Assembly (NCBI GenBank): GCA_965216695.1
Contig: OZ244212.1
Coordinates: 1,984,001-2,048,000 of the forward strand
Length of the DNA stretch: 64,000 nt
Direction of reading: 5' to 3'
From: G965216695 sp965216695
GTDB taxonomy: Bacteria > Pseudomonadota > Gammaproteobacteria > Pseudomonadales > Azotimanducaceae
In this document: positions 9,197 through 17,807 of the stretch, piece by piece
Layout of the letters: each line of letters begins with the position of its first letter
Numbering within the stretch: position 1 is the stretch's first letter
The notes under the pieces: model-generated
Seen by the model: the letters and a program-made list of their open reading frames with translations, nothing else
The model's database searches: none
Told to the model about the DNA's origin: nothing
Program-made: the position numbers and the translations under genes

Positions 9197-9335
9197 GAAA
9201 CACTCAGGCCACGCTCACTGACCAACCGAACCGCCTCCAGCTTGAACTCCCGTGTGAAGCTTCTTCGTGTCATAACCGTCCTCCAGGTTCATCATCTCAC
9301 CTAATCTCGGTGAACGTGAAACCTGGGGCACGTCA

Positions 9336-9818
9336 TACAGCGTCGTAGTCCGTTGAACTGGGATTGGCTGCGCTCACCGGATGGCTGTGCCAAGTCCCGA
9401 GAAACTCCACCAATCCATCAGTGTCCTGTGCCCATTGCGACAGTCTTTCGGCTACCCCTTCGACCCCGCAAACGAACGAGGTTGGGGTTGCGTTGCTATC
9501 CGGAGGGGGCGGCGAAGCTTCGACGATCCATGTTATGTTCAGATAGCTGTCACGAAAGCCAAACAAAACACCTCCCGTTTCGTTCGTGGGTCCGTCCATC
9601 TCTGCGACACCCTCAACACAGGAATCCATCGAAGCCTTTGCGCTGGAAAAAATCCTCACTTCTGTGTCGGTGCGTGGGCATGTTGCGCTGAAGGCGTCTT
9701 TAAACATGTACTCAAAGCTGAGCTGCGAATTCAGAGGCGTTAGGCCAAGGACCACAGGAACGTCATTGTGAGTAAAATGGGCACTTGCCGCACACACCAT
9801 ACTGCCGGCGAGCATCAT
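9336..9818 (-). pseudogene. JAB/MPN-domain metallopeptidase, 5' fragment (possible E1-JAB fusion remnant)
   Basis: Zn-dependent isopeptidase-type domain of the Mov34/MPN/PAD-1 fold. The JAMM signature is complete: Glu in ETGGVLFG, then GTWHSHP and the distal PSSTD, giving the H-x-H-x(n)-S-x-x-D ligand set. The open frame is cut by the IS3-family element just after STDYDAV; the missing 45 codons lie at 6625-6762. The region before the JAB core (about 65 residues, with RIFSSAKASMDS before the Glu motif) resembles the linker of bacterial E1-JAB fusions, but the E1 domain is absent. The frame stays open to 10076, though that part is antisense to the WYL remnant, so I place the boundary at Met 9818. 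In bacteria such proteins act in CBASS or ubiquitin-like (Bil-type) conjugation systems. Confidence 0.8.
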
Positions 9819-9842
9819 CGACTGCGCCGCGCCCCCACGAAT

Positions 9843-10139
9843 ATGTTGGATACATCTGCCGCAGATCTTGATAACGATCCGGATTGGAATCGTTGGGTCG
9901 ATTTGCAGTTGGTGCCTCACCCAAAGTCTGAGCACCCGGAAACGATTCAGCTCGACTATGCAATGGATGCGTCGGGTAAGGCTGTTAGGCTCCGTTCGTG
10001 TTTGGTGGGATATTTTCTCCGTCGTTGGCCGATCGACTATAGCGATGCTGCAACCGATGATCCGCGGCATCATCAACTTTATCTCTCAAATAAGCAGGAT
10101 CTGGTAGACGCTGGCGTTACCGAATGGGCGTTCCGCTAA
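9843..10139 (+). pseudogene. WYL-domain regulator, C-terminal remnant
   Basis: About 98 residues reading ...WNRWVDLQLVPHP...IQLDYAMD...VRLRSCLVGYFLRRW..., the typical C-terminal part of WYL-domain transcriptional regulators, ending at TAA 10137-10139. The N-terminal winged-helix and most of the WYL core are missing. Its broken 5' end faces the broken 5' end of the JAB fragment at about 9820-9843, indicating a deletion or inversion junction. The GTG at 9768 upstream in the same frame leads through unrelated sequence. Confidence 0.7.
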
Positions 10140-10220
10140 CTTGTTTCGAGTTCGTGTATTGGTCTCAGTAACACTGCAGGCAGATGCCAACGCCGAATCG
10201 CACAACACAACTGGTCTAAT

Positions 10221-11465
10221 TCAGGGTATGTTGAAAGCTGACGCCATAGTCTGGCGTTGAGCCCGAGGGATGCCGAGCGTTTGGGCGAGGGTCTCCCAAC
10301 CCGCAACCGCATCCACTACCTGTTGGTAGATCTCTCTCGCTTGTTGTTCGCCCAGCTGAAAGAACTCGGTGACCGAGAATGCGAGCTCGTAGTCGAGTCG
10401 ATTGTCGTCGTCAGAAATGAATAGATGCAAGCCCGTGCCGGTCGGCTCCGGGTTGATGTCATAGGCCGGGGACAAATACCAACCATCCTTATCAAACAGG
10501 AAGCCGTGATTGCGCAGGTGATCGTCGGTGTTGGATACGGCAATGTTAAATACTATGCGCCGCCATAGCTCCGCAAGGTCCTGCGCTGTATTGCTGCCGT
10601 AGTTGGTCAGAAACTCGGCAATCTCTAAATAACTGGCGGCCGTCTCACCGTCATCGTAGCCGAGTTGGGTCATTGCCGAGCTGAAATGCAACCGCCGATC
10701 ACCTTCTCGATCAAATCGCTGCGTCAGAAAAGTGTGGTGTTCGCTACTGAATTGATCGACACCTGACAAGGCCATGCTTACACCAGCGGAATCAGCCAGC
10801 TTAGCCACTAACTGCTCCCAAAGTCCCACGTCATGATCATCAAGACGGCTTGGGAATTTGGCTATCCATAGCGCACCCTGTTCATCAATCACACTAGCTT
10901 TTGGCCGAGCCCCACCTAACGACGAGCCTGGAGAAATGAGCAGGTTTAACCAATTCAAGTAGTCTGGATCTTCGAGATCACCATCTTCTTCCAATCGCTT
11001 CGCCGCGTGTTCTAGCTCGCGCAATCGGGTAATGGGTGGTGCCTTCATTTCTTCATCATCGTCTAAAAACGGCCCTTCGGGCTCAGTCTTGAAACGCAAC
11101 GCACCCATGCGGTGAAGGTCGTGTACACCTAGCAAGTGGTCGGACGGCATGAGTGTGCGGGGTTTTCGTCCCTCGGCATACGCGCGTGCAGCTTCACGTC
11201 GCTTCATAATCAGCTTACCCCAGCGATCAGGGCACGAGTCGAGAAATACCCGGAAGTTCTCTGCGTCTCCGGCGAACTGTTCACCCGAGTACAGTTCGAG
11301 TTCAGGGTCGAGCTGTTGGGCATGATCCGAGGAAAGCCAATTCTCGTCATACGCAAAGCGAAACTGTTCACTACCGCGTACAGTGTCGGCGCTGAGGGTT
11401 CCAACGAGTGTCGGTTCCTGCAATGTAGCCCAATGCGCATAGACCAGAATGTCAATCGACATCAA
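10221..11465 (-). CDS. HipA-type Ser/Thr kinase toxin
   Basis: 414-residue HipA-family kinase. The N-terminal subdomain (residues ~1-110) precedes the Gly-rich ATP loop SSLGGARPKA. The catalytic and metal-binding block is NIAVSNTDDHLRNHGF with YLSPAYDINP after it. Known HipA toxins phosphorylate translation components such as glutamyl-tRNA synthetase and induce dormancy; the target here is unknown. The start codon overlaps the stop of the HTH antitoxin gene (ATGA, 11462-11465), the classical hipBA arrangement. No disruption is seen, so the toxin gene is likely functional within an otherwise decayed island. Confidence 0.92.
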   Translation of the reverse strand: MMSIDILVYAHWATLQEPTLVGTLSADTVRGSEQFRFAYDENWLSSDHAQQLDPELELYSGEQFAGDAENFRVFLDSCPDRWGKLIMKRREAARAYAEGRKPRTLMPSDHLLGVHDLHRMGALRFKTEPEGPFLDDDEEMKAPPITRLRELEHAAKRLEEDGDLEDPDYLNWLNLLISPGSSLGGARPKASVIDEQGALWIAKFPSRLDDHDVGLWEQLVAKLADSAGVSMALSGVDQFSSEHHTFLTQRFDREGDRRLHFSSAMTQLGYDDGETAASYLEIAEFLTNYGSNTAQDLAELWRRIVFNIAVSNTDDHLRNHGFLFDKDGWYLSPAYDINPEPTGTGLHLFISDDDNRLDYELAFSVTEFFQLGEQQAREIYQQVVDAVAGWETLAQTLGIPRAQRQTMASAFNIP

Positions 11466-11788
11466 GCGTTCCTTAGCAGGTCGATATCCTGCAGTTTGCG
11501 GCCGAGTTCATCATCCAAAGCAACTTTTTCCAGGTCACGACTTAAACCGAGCACGTTCAAAACAGCTGCGTAGTGACCGATCGAGACTCCGGGATCGCCT
11601 TGTCCGATTCGACGCAGCGTGACCCGACTAAGGCCCGTTCGTTCTGACAACAGTGTTTGCGTATAGCCACGACGTTTGGTGGCCAATCGGATGTTCTCGC
11701 CAAGTTGAGCGAGGCTCTCCGCGACTTTGGGGAAAACAACGGCTTTTCGCCGTTCTCCATATGATTGCTTGGACACTATTTTAACCAA
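11462..11788 (-). CDS. HipB-like antitoxin, Xre-family HTH
   Basis: 108 residues from the TTG at 11788; the alternative start is GTG at 11776, and there is no ATG in frame. The helix-turn-helix spans about residues 30-60 (RGYTQTLLSERTGLSRVTLRRI). The protein should neutralise the adjacent HipA and repress its own promoter. Odd feature: the first six codons coincide with one operator arm (11771-11786), so DNA-binding sites and the coding start overlap. The C-terminal tail is short compared with E. coli HipB. Confidence 0.88.
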   Translation of the reverse strand: MVKIVSKQSYGERRKAVVFPKVAESLAQLGENIRLATKRRGYTQTLLSERTGLSRVTLRRIGQGDPGVSIGHYAAVLNVLGLSRDLEKVALDDELGRKLQDIDLLRNA

Positions 11789-11887
11789 TTCGGCATTAAG
11801 TGGATATTTTAGTGTCCACTTGGGGCCGTGTCAATCACTTGAACACTATTTTATCCAAATTAGCATGAAACGACTAAAATAGTGTTC
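11771..11887. promoter_or_regulatory. Two inverted-repeat operators of the hipBA-like pair
   Basis: Box 1: GGACACTATTTTAACC (11771-11786) faces GGATATTTTAGTGTCC (11802-11817). Box 2: GAACACTATTTTATCC (11841-11856) faces GACTAAAATAGTGTTC (11872-11887). Arms share the core ACACTATTTTA, and the left-to-right arm offset is 31 bp in both boxes. This two-palindrome arrangement upstream of the antitoxin is that expected for HipB autoregulation. Function is inferred. Confidence 0.8.
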
Positions 11888-12117
11888 ATTTCGTAAAATA
11901 GGACAGTATGGAGTAGATACCCAGCTAGTTGGGACACCAAAGAACCTAGTTTCGAAAACGATAGGAGTCGAGTTGTTGTGGGACTTCGAGTCGTGCCACG
12001 CGCACCCGCAACACCCAGGCCTTTGAGGCCCAGAGGCAACCTCAAGATTTAGCGCGGGTGCGTGGGATTCCTGTTATCCGAACACTATTGAAGCAAGATA
12101 ACCCCTTTTCCGCTTAG
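11888..12117. other. Gene-free island sequence with an orphan operator arm
   Basis: No convincing ORF. Near 12028-12065 it holds GC-rich text and at 12080-12089 the string GAACACTATT, identical to the left arm of the second HipB operator box, followed by divergent sequence. The Fic remnant starts within about 30 bp of this orphan arm, so a rearrangement junction probably lies between 12090 and 12118. Confidence 0.5.
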
Positions 12118-12972
12118 GCCGGCGACTCCCGCATCGAGGACATAGAAGAAGTCACTAACTACGTCGCGGCCGTCAACCACGCCTTCGAGCAGATCAACTC
12201 GCCCACGGGCGCGCCGATGTCCGTCCGACTGTTCAATGACTGCCACCGCATTCTGATGCAGGGCGTGCGGGGTGCCAGCAAGCAGCCCGGCGCGTTGCGC
12301 CGCTCGCAGAACTGGGTCGGCGGCAGCCGGCCGGGCAACGCGGTGTTCGTTCCGCCTCCGCCCGAATGGGTCGGCGATCTGCTGGGTGACCTGGAGCGGT
12401 ACATCCACACCGACGACGACCTGGCGCCCCTGCTGCGTGTTGGGCTGGTCCACGTGCAGTTCGAGACTATCCATCCCTATCTGGACGGCAACGGGCGGGT
12501 GGGTCGCATGCTGATTGCCCTGTTGCTTGAGCACTGGAACCTACTCAAGAGTCCGCTGCTTTACCTGAGCCTGTACCTGAAACAGAACCAGGCCGCGTAC
12601 TACCGCAGCCTGTCCGCTATCAGGACGGAAGGAGACTGGGTCGGCTGGTTGCGGTTCTTTTTGAACGGTGTGTCAGAAATTGCCGATGACGCCGCCCGGA
12701 CCGCACGTCGGCTCTACGCCCGGGTCGCTGAAGACCGACGAATGCTTCTCGGAACGCCCGGTGTGACGGTCACTGCTATCCAACTCTTCGAACGACTACC
12801 AGACCACCCGGTAGTTACCATGCCGCTGGTAACGAGGGTGCTCGCAACAAGTAAACCAACGGCGAGCAAGGCGATAGAGTTGCTGATCACAGCAGGCATT
12901 CTTGCCGAGATTGGAGAACGCAAGCGGGACCGGCTTTATCGATACCAGAATTATCTGAAACTGCTGGACTAG
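12118..12972 (+). pseudogene. Fic-domain protein, N-terminally truncated
   Basis: The open frame follows an in-frame TAG at 12115. It contains the Fic catalytic motif HPYLDGNGRVGR (His at 12472-12474 region) preceded by the flap-like segment FVPPPPEWV, and a C-terminal winged helix (TSKPTASKAIELLITAGIL...RKRDRLYRY). Full-length relatives start about 90-130 residues earlier and carry an inhibitory (S/T)xxxE(G/N) helix; that part is missing. An internal ATG at 12217 could yield 251 residues with the catalytic core only. Fic enzymes mostly AMPylate proteins. Whether this fragment is expressed cannot be told; there is no good ribosome site at 12217. Confidence 0.85.
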
Positions 12973-13136
12973 TCCCAATGGTCTGCGGGCGCAGGCTCAA
13001 TGAGCAGGGCGGGACTTGTCTTCAAGTCCAGTATCACCAGTATCGGGATGCTCAACTAGCCTCGGTCGCACAATAGCCAACGCTTGCTGAAGACCACTAC
13101 ACTGATAATGATCGCCCCTCTCTAAGGAACAACACA

Positions 13137-14447
13137 GTGAAGTTCGGTTCTTATTCTCCTGGCTTGAAAGCACCCACGTTGCATGCGCTGCGTGCAGACG
13201 ACATACCGATGTATTTCGATATGGACAACCTCACGCCGAAGCAGGCCGCTGACTTCAGGGAATCGAACGTCATTGGTTCGATGCTGCAAACCTGCTTAAT
13301 GGGCATTAGCAAGCCCGAGGATTACATCGCGGTTTTCGAAGAGGTGATGCAACCGCCCTTTGACGATGTGGCAAAACGCTATAACGCCATGATGAAGAAG
13401 GTCGGCCTGTCCGTTGTGCCGTTCGAGCATCTTATCCCAGTCCCCATCGAGACATTCTATGAGCGGGTGGCTGAAAACCTTCCAGAAGTCGAGATCGTCG
13501 ACTTCATGATGGTCAGTTCCGCCAACGAGCTTCTGCATGGAAGCAAAGAAGCTGTTGACGTCATTCTGAAGCTGAACTCCAAGTTTCACTTCGCCAACAA
13601 CGCTCCATCGTTTGGCATACCCGTCCCAGAGAGCCTTGCTGTAAAACCCCCGCTCGCCGGCCAGCCGGAGATAGAACGCCTGTTTTCGCGCCATAACAAT
13701 CAGATCATTATGAAGCTGGACGGCATGCCCGGCGGACGCAACGTGACGCCCGTCAGTTCCGTTGCAGAGGCAGATGACATCCTGGCCGAGGTTTATCCGA
13801 GCGCCACAGAAGTCGTTTTGCAACAGCGGTTGAACCTGCACGACTACGAAGAATGGACAGTCGACCTCCTGGTTACCAATGACGCCATCGCGGTGGACAA
13901 CACGCGACACATCTTGCTTGCAGACGGCAACTGGGTCGGCAACCACATCCCGCCGTCCTCTCCCCTCACGGCTGAGCAGGAAGCCCTGTTGATCAACGTC
14001 GGTAAGTATGCCCAATCGTTCGGCTATGGCACTGCCGAAGGCAGCAATATGGGCGTCGACTATTTCATTGGCAATGACGGCAGTATCGTCGTCACTGAGA
14101 TCAACCCCCGTTGGACGGCTGGCCTGCTCCCGAGCGAAGTGCTGAAACGAATCGGCACTGCCGATAAACACACCATCGCCTATTTCGACTTGGTCAAGCT
14201 GGATGATTACGCGCAGTACCTGGACTACGCTGAAGCGCACCTACCAGGCACTCAAAACGTCGCATTCGACGTTATCCCCATCGGTTTTTCGCCCTTTCCA
14301 CTCGACATGGAGGGCATCGAGATGTGCTACGTCTGGCTGGTCGTTCGTGGCGACTTCGCTGCGTATCGCGAGCACGTGCAGGCGCAATTTAGCCCAGGCA
14401 ACTTTCCAGTGGCCACCCAGATTCCTATAGAGGATCTCGATTTGTAG
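13137..14447 (+). CDS. ATP-grasp-domain ligase, unknown substrate
   Basis: 436-residue cytosolic protein. The C-terminal half shows ATP-grasp features: MKLDGMPGG (about 192-200, nucleotide-binding Lys), the central acidic strand EEWTVDLL (238-245) and the magnesium motif TEINPRWTAG (residues 320-329; E321, N323, R325). ATP-grasp enzymes activate a carboxylate as acyl phosphate and join it to an amine or thiol. The N-terminal ~150 residues are not recognised. It starts the plus-strand operon with amidohydrolase, GYD, flavin oxidase and MFS genes, so amide bond formation in the same pathway is a context inference. ATG at 13137 follows a CTAAGGAAC ribosome-binding stretch. Confidence 0.78.
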   Translation: MKFGSYSPGLKAPTLHALRADDIPMYFDMDNLTPKQAADFRESNVIGSMLQTCLMGISKPEDYIAVFEEVMQPPFDDVAKRYNAMMKKVGLSVVPFEHLIPVPIETFYERVAENLPEVEIVDFMMVSSANELLHGSKEAVDVILKLNSKFHFANNAPSFGIPVPESLAVKPPLAGQPEIERLFSRHNNQIIMKLDGMPGGRNVTPVSSVAEADDILAEVYPSATEVVLQQRLNLHDYEEWTVDLLVTNDAIAVDNTRHILLADGNWVGNHIPPSSPLTAEQEALLINVGKYAQSFGYGTAEGSNMGVDYFIGNDGSIVVTEINPRWTAGLLPSEVLKRIGTADKHTIAYFDLVKLDDYAQYLDYAEAHLPGTQNVAFDVIPIGFSPFPLDMEGIEMCYVWLVVRGDFAAYREHVQAQFSPGNFPVATQIPIEDLDL

Positions 14448-14551
14448 AACGGCCGTTATGCTGCTTCAGCATGTAAAAACAACCTCTAATGACAGGTGCT
14501 AGACCGATCCATCTGTAATGATTCAGACACGGAATTCCCGGAGCATGCGCT

Positions 14552-15949
14552 ATGCCCGCAACTACGCTCAACCTTACAAAGCGCACTCGTGTCCTCATAG
14601 CAGCGGTCGCGTTGCTGATCGCCCAACCAACGGTCGCTCAGGCGGATGAGCACATCCTGATCAGCAACGTCCGGATTTTCGACGGCGTTCAGAACCAACT
14701 CTCTGCAGGCAGCGTATTGGTCGAAGGAAACCGAATAGAGGCTGTCGGTCGTGACCTTAGCGCGCCAGACCAAAGCACGGTCATCGATGGTCGCGGCATG
14801 ACGCTTATGCCTGGTTTGATCGATTCGCACGTGCACCTGAACCTTTCCATGCCTGGTGGTCGGCCAGGCATGGAGCAGTCTCGCTGGGACTATATCGCGG
14901 CGATGGGCGCTGCCGCAGCGCAGGATTGGTTTGCCGATGGATTCACAACGGTACGCGATCTAGGTGGCTTACACGATGGACTGCGACGCGTCATCGATTC
15001 CGGTCTCATGGAAGGGCCAAGAATGTATCTGGCCGCGGGGCTGATTTCACAATCATCCGGGCACGGTGACATGCGCTTGCTCAGCCAGTCCGACCCTGAT
15101 CACAGCAATCTGGTTCGGCTCGAAATTACCCGCATTGCCGACGGCGCCGACGAAGTGCGCAAGGCGGTCCGGAAAAACTTCGCACTCGGTGCGAACCTGA
15201 TAAAGATCATGGTCGGCGGCGGGGTTGCCGGTTCGAAAGGCCCTATGTTCGCGGCCCAATACACAGACGAAGAGATTTCTGCTGCCGTAGCAGAAGCCAC
15301 CAGCCGCGATCTGTACGTCGCAGCCCACGTGTACCAGGATCAACACATCCAACGCGCGCTGAAGCTCGGTGTTATGTCCATTGAACACGGTCAATTCATA
15401 TCCGAGCAAACTGCTCGAATGCTGAAGAAGAACGGTGCCTTTATCAGCCCTTTTGTGGCATCAATCGTCAGCGACGAGATCTTCAAGCATCCGGTCTTCG
15501 GAAACAAAGACTCATTTCAGTACGCTCGTGTTGTTGAGCTAAAGGAAAACACAAAAAATTTCGTCGACGTGATCAAGAAGGTGCGCCCCAACATCGTATT
15601 TTCCTCAGACATTGTAAGCACATCGGGTATCGCTGCGCGCCAGCAACGCGATCACGAAAAATGGGTATTTGCGCAAGCATTCGGTAACTTCGAAGCGCTG
15701 AAGGCCATGACTTCAGCCGGTGGAAAGCTCGCTGCTCTTACAGGGAGATCGAACCCATACCCACACAAATTGGGTGTCATCGAACCCGGCGCATATGCAG
15801 ATATCTTGATCGTCGACGGCAACCCGCTGGAGGACATCACCGTAATAGGCGGTCACTCCGAGTGGTTCTCCGCGCCACCCCGCTCGCGTGGCATCGAAAC
15901 GATTCGACTGATCATGAAAGACGGCGTGACCTACAAAAACACTCTGTAA
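14552..15949 (+). CDS. Exported metal-dependent amidohydrolase
   Basis: 465 residues, with a signal peptide (basic start, hydrophobic VLIAAVALLIAQPTVAQA, cleavage about residue 30). The metal-binding motif DSHVHL follows GLI at about residues 88-94; further ligands are expected in the KIMVGGG, AAHVYQDQH and IEHGQ segments, and the C-terminus GAYADILIVDGNPLED is typical of imidazolonepropionase-like/Xaa-Pro dipeptidase amidohydrolases. It should hydrolyse an amide or peptide-like bond in the periplasm. It is a close paralogue of the protein at 24475-25890 (both end in IRLIMKDGV.(x)KNTL). It is the second gene of the operon and is followed by the GYD gene. Confidence 0.9.
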   Translation: MPATTLNLTKRTRVLIAAVALLIAQPTVAQADEHILISNVRIFDGVQNQLSAGSVLVEGNRIEAVGRDLSAPDQSTVIDGRGMTLMPGLIDSHVHLNLSMPGGRPGMEQSRWDYIAAMGAAAAQDWFADGFTTVRDLGGLHDGLRRVIDSGLMEGPRMYLAAGLISQSSGHGDMRLLSQSDPDHSNLVRLEITRIADGADEVRKAVRKNFALGANLIKIMVGGGVAGSKGPMFAAQYTDEEISAAVAEATSRDLYVAAHVYQDQHIQRALKLGVMSIEHGQFISEQTARMLKKNGAFISPFVASIVSDEIFKHPVFGNKDSFQYARVVELKENTKNFVDVIKKVRPNIVFSSDIVSTSGIAARQQRDHEKWVFAQAFGNFEALKAMTSAGGKLAALTGRSNPYPHKLGVIEPGAYADILIVDGNPLEDITVIGGHSEWFSAPPRSRGIETIRLIMKDGVTYKNTL

Positions 15950-15967
15950 CCCATGGGGAATCCAAAA

Positions 15968-16420
<453 letters not shown>

Positions 16421-16426
16421 ACTAAC

Positions 16427-17791
16427 ATGCCACGAATTACCGAAGCAACACCAGTTACGTTGCGTGACCCACTTCCTGAAAAGGTGGACGTCGCGATCAT
16501 AGGTGGCGGAATCGCCGGCGTAATGACCGCCTGGTTTCTGCAACAAGCAGGCCAAAGCGTCTTCATTTCCGAAAAAGGTCGCGTTTCTGGAGAGCAATCC
16601 TGTCGCAATTGGGGGTTCGTGCGTCAGGCTGGTCGGCACGCGGCCGAACTGCCGATCATGATGGACTGCATGGCGACCTGGCAGGAACTGCAGGACGAAA
16701 TAGGTGATCGTGTTGGTTTTCGCCGGCCTGGTTCGCTCTTCATTAGCAACTATGAGAAGGAGCTGGCCGGATACGAAGCCTGGGTAGACAACGTCGCAAA
16801 ACCCCACGGCCTGCCGAGCCGCATGATTTCGCCAGAGGAAATCAATCGACTATTGAAAACCAACGAGTCCTCTTTCAAAGGCGGGCTCTATACAGAACGT
16901 GATGGATGTGCAGAGCCTTTCACAGCGGTAAAATCCATCGCCGACTGTCTACATGCCAAAGGCAGTGTCAGCATCCGCGAAAACTGCGCGACGCGCTGCC
17001 TGGATGTGCAAGCCGGTCAGGTAGTTGGGATCCACACCGAACATGGAACGGTACGCGCGGAACAGGTGCTTGTTGCGGCAGGCCTCTGGTCAGGGCGCTT
17101 GCTCGGCAACCACGCCATGCGTTTTCCTCAGCTGTTGGTGAACACAACACTGGGCCGGACTGAGCCGGTTGAAGATCGCATCAACCTGGCTTTTGGTTCC
17201 ACCCGCGCCTGCTTTCGCCCGCGTGTCGACGGCGGATACACGCTCACTCCCGGTGAAATCATGGAACATGAACTGTGTTTCGACAGTTTTCGCTTTGGTT
17301 GGCAGTACCTGCCTACCCTGGCGTACTATCGGAAGCACTCGAGCATCAGGCCCGGATTCTACGAAGGCTTCTTCCGACGTATGCTGCCGACTCTTCGCTG
17401 GACGAGGGATGAGGTCAGTCCATTTGAAAAAACTCGAGTGCTCGACCCAAAACTGTCGACACGGCACGAAAGGCGTATCACCGCGGGGATACAAGAAAAC
17501 CTCCCACAACTTGGTGAGCTAAACCTGCAAGAAACATGGACCGGATCAGCGGACATGACGCCGGATATGCTGCCAGCCTTGGGCGCCATCAAAAAACACC
17601 CGGGTTTACATATCGCCAGCGGATTGAGCGGCCATGGCTTCGGCCTGGGTCCAGGCGTGGGTACCGTGATGGCAGATCATCTTCTGGGCCGCCCACCCAA
17701 GTACGACTTGGCGCCCTTTGCTTTTGAGCGCTTCACGCGTGGCGCACGAATGACGTCCGATACCAGCAGCGCGGCCCAACAACAGAGATAG
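16427..17791 (+). CDS. FAD-dependent oxidoreductase, DAO family
   Basis: 454 residues. The N-terminal dinucleotide-binding motif is VAIIGGGIAGVMTAWFL (about 22-38), followed by the FAD-contact segment GEQSCRNWGFVRQ, and the C-terminus has the flavin-binding block GLSGHGFGLGPGVG. DAO enzymes oxidise C-N bonds of amino acids, sarcosine-like secondary amines or polyamines, making hydrogen peroxide or passing electrons to the respiratory chain. It closely parallels the gene at 33929-35260. It starts 6 bp after the GYD gene and is followed 16 bp later by an MFS transporter. The actual amine substrate is unknown. Confidence 0.88.
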   Translation: MPRITEATPVTLRDPLPEKVDVAIIGGGIAGVMTAWFLQQAGQSVFISEKGRVSGEQSCRNWGFVRQAGRHAAELPIMMDCMATWQELQDEIGDRVGFRRPGSLFISNYEKELAGYEAWVDNVAKPHGLPSRMISPEEINRLLKTNESSFKGGLYTERDGCAEPFTAVKSIADCLHAKGSVSIRENCATRCLDVQAGQVVGIHTEHGTVRAEQVLVAAGLWSGRLLGNHAMRFPQLLVNTTLGRTEPVEDRINLAFGSTRACFRPRVDGGYTLTPGEIMEHELCFDSFRFGWQYLPTLAYYRKHSSIRPGFYEGFFRRMLPTLRWTRDEVSPFEKTRVLDPKLSTRHERRITAGIQENLPQLGELNLQETWTGSADMTPDMLPALGAIKKHPGLHIASGLSGHGFGLGPGVGTVMADHLLGRPPKYDLAPFAFERFTRGARMTSDTSSAAQQQR

Positions 17792-17807
17792 GGACAGCTT
17801 ACGGTCA

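Larger units (their letters stand above)
7655..9273 (-). pseudogene. IS3-family OrfA, split by the IS256-family insertion
   Basis: The N-terminal part starts at ATG 9273 (preceded by GGAGG) and reads MTRRSFTREFKLEAVRLV... up to the target site at 9197. The remainder resumes at 7876 and reads SQAARDLDIHENVLRKW..., an HTH, followed by a leucine-zipper-like stretch (LKNEIRKLKAERDIL), ending at 7655. Removing the 1320-bp insertion and one GAAACACT copy gives one continuous 96-residue OrfA, so the break is certain. Confidence 0.92.
6763..9335 (-). mobile_element. IS3-family insertion sequence (interrupted by an IS256-family element)
   Basis: The terminal inverted repeats start TGACGTGCCCCAGG at 6763 (plus strand) and at 9335 (minus strand) and remain similar for about 28 bp (both continue to a CGTTCACC string). 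The flanks carry a 3-bp duplication, TAC, at 6760-6762 and 9336-9338, normal for IS3. Without the nested element it would be 1245 bp. It contains orfA (split) and orfB (frameshifted), plus an A6G slippery heptamer at 7688-7694 (minus strand) of the kind used for -1 frameshifting in this family. It lies inside a JAB-domain gene. Confidence 0.95.

Noticed and set aside
9819..10076. N-terminal extension of the JAB frame (86 codons)
   Set aside because: It is the antisense of the WYL remnant, which has clear domain sense on the other strand, so the open frame is probably accidental.
10221..11788. HipBA as an intact novel toxin-antitoxin type
   Set aside because: Gene order, overlap, motifs and operators are all those of ordinary HipBA pairs.
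13296..14240. Minus-strand ORF of 314 codons opposite the ATP-grasp gene
   Set aside because: The plus-strand frame has the ATP-grasp motifs and a ribosome site; the minus-strand frame has no domain sense.
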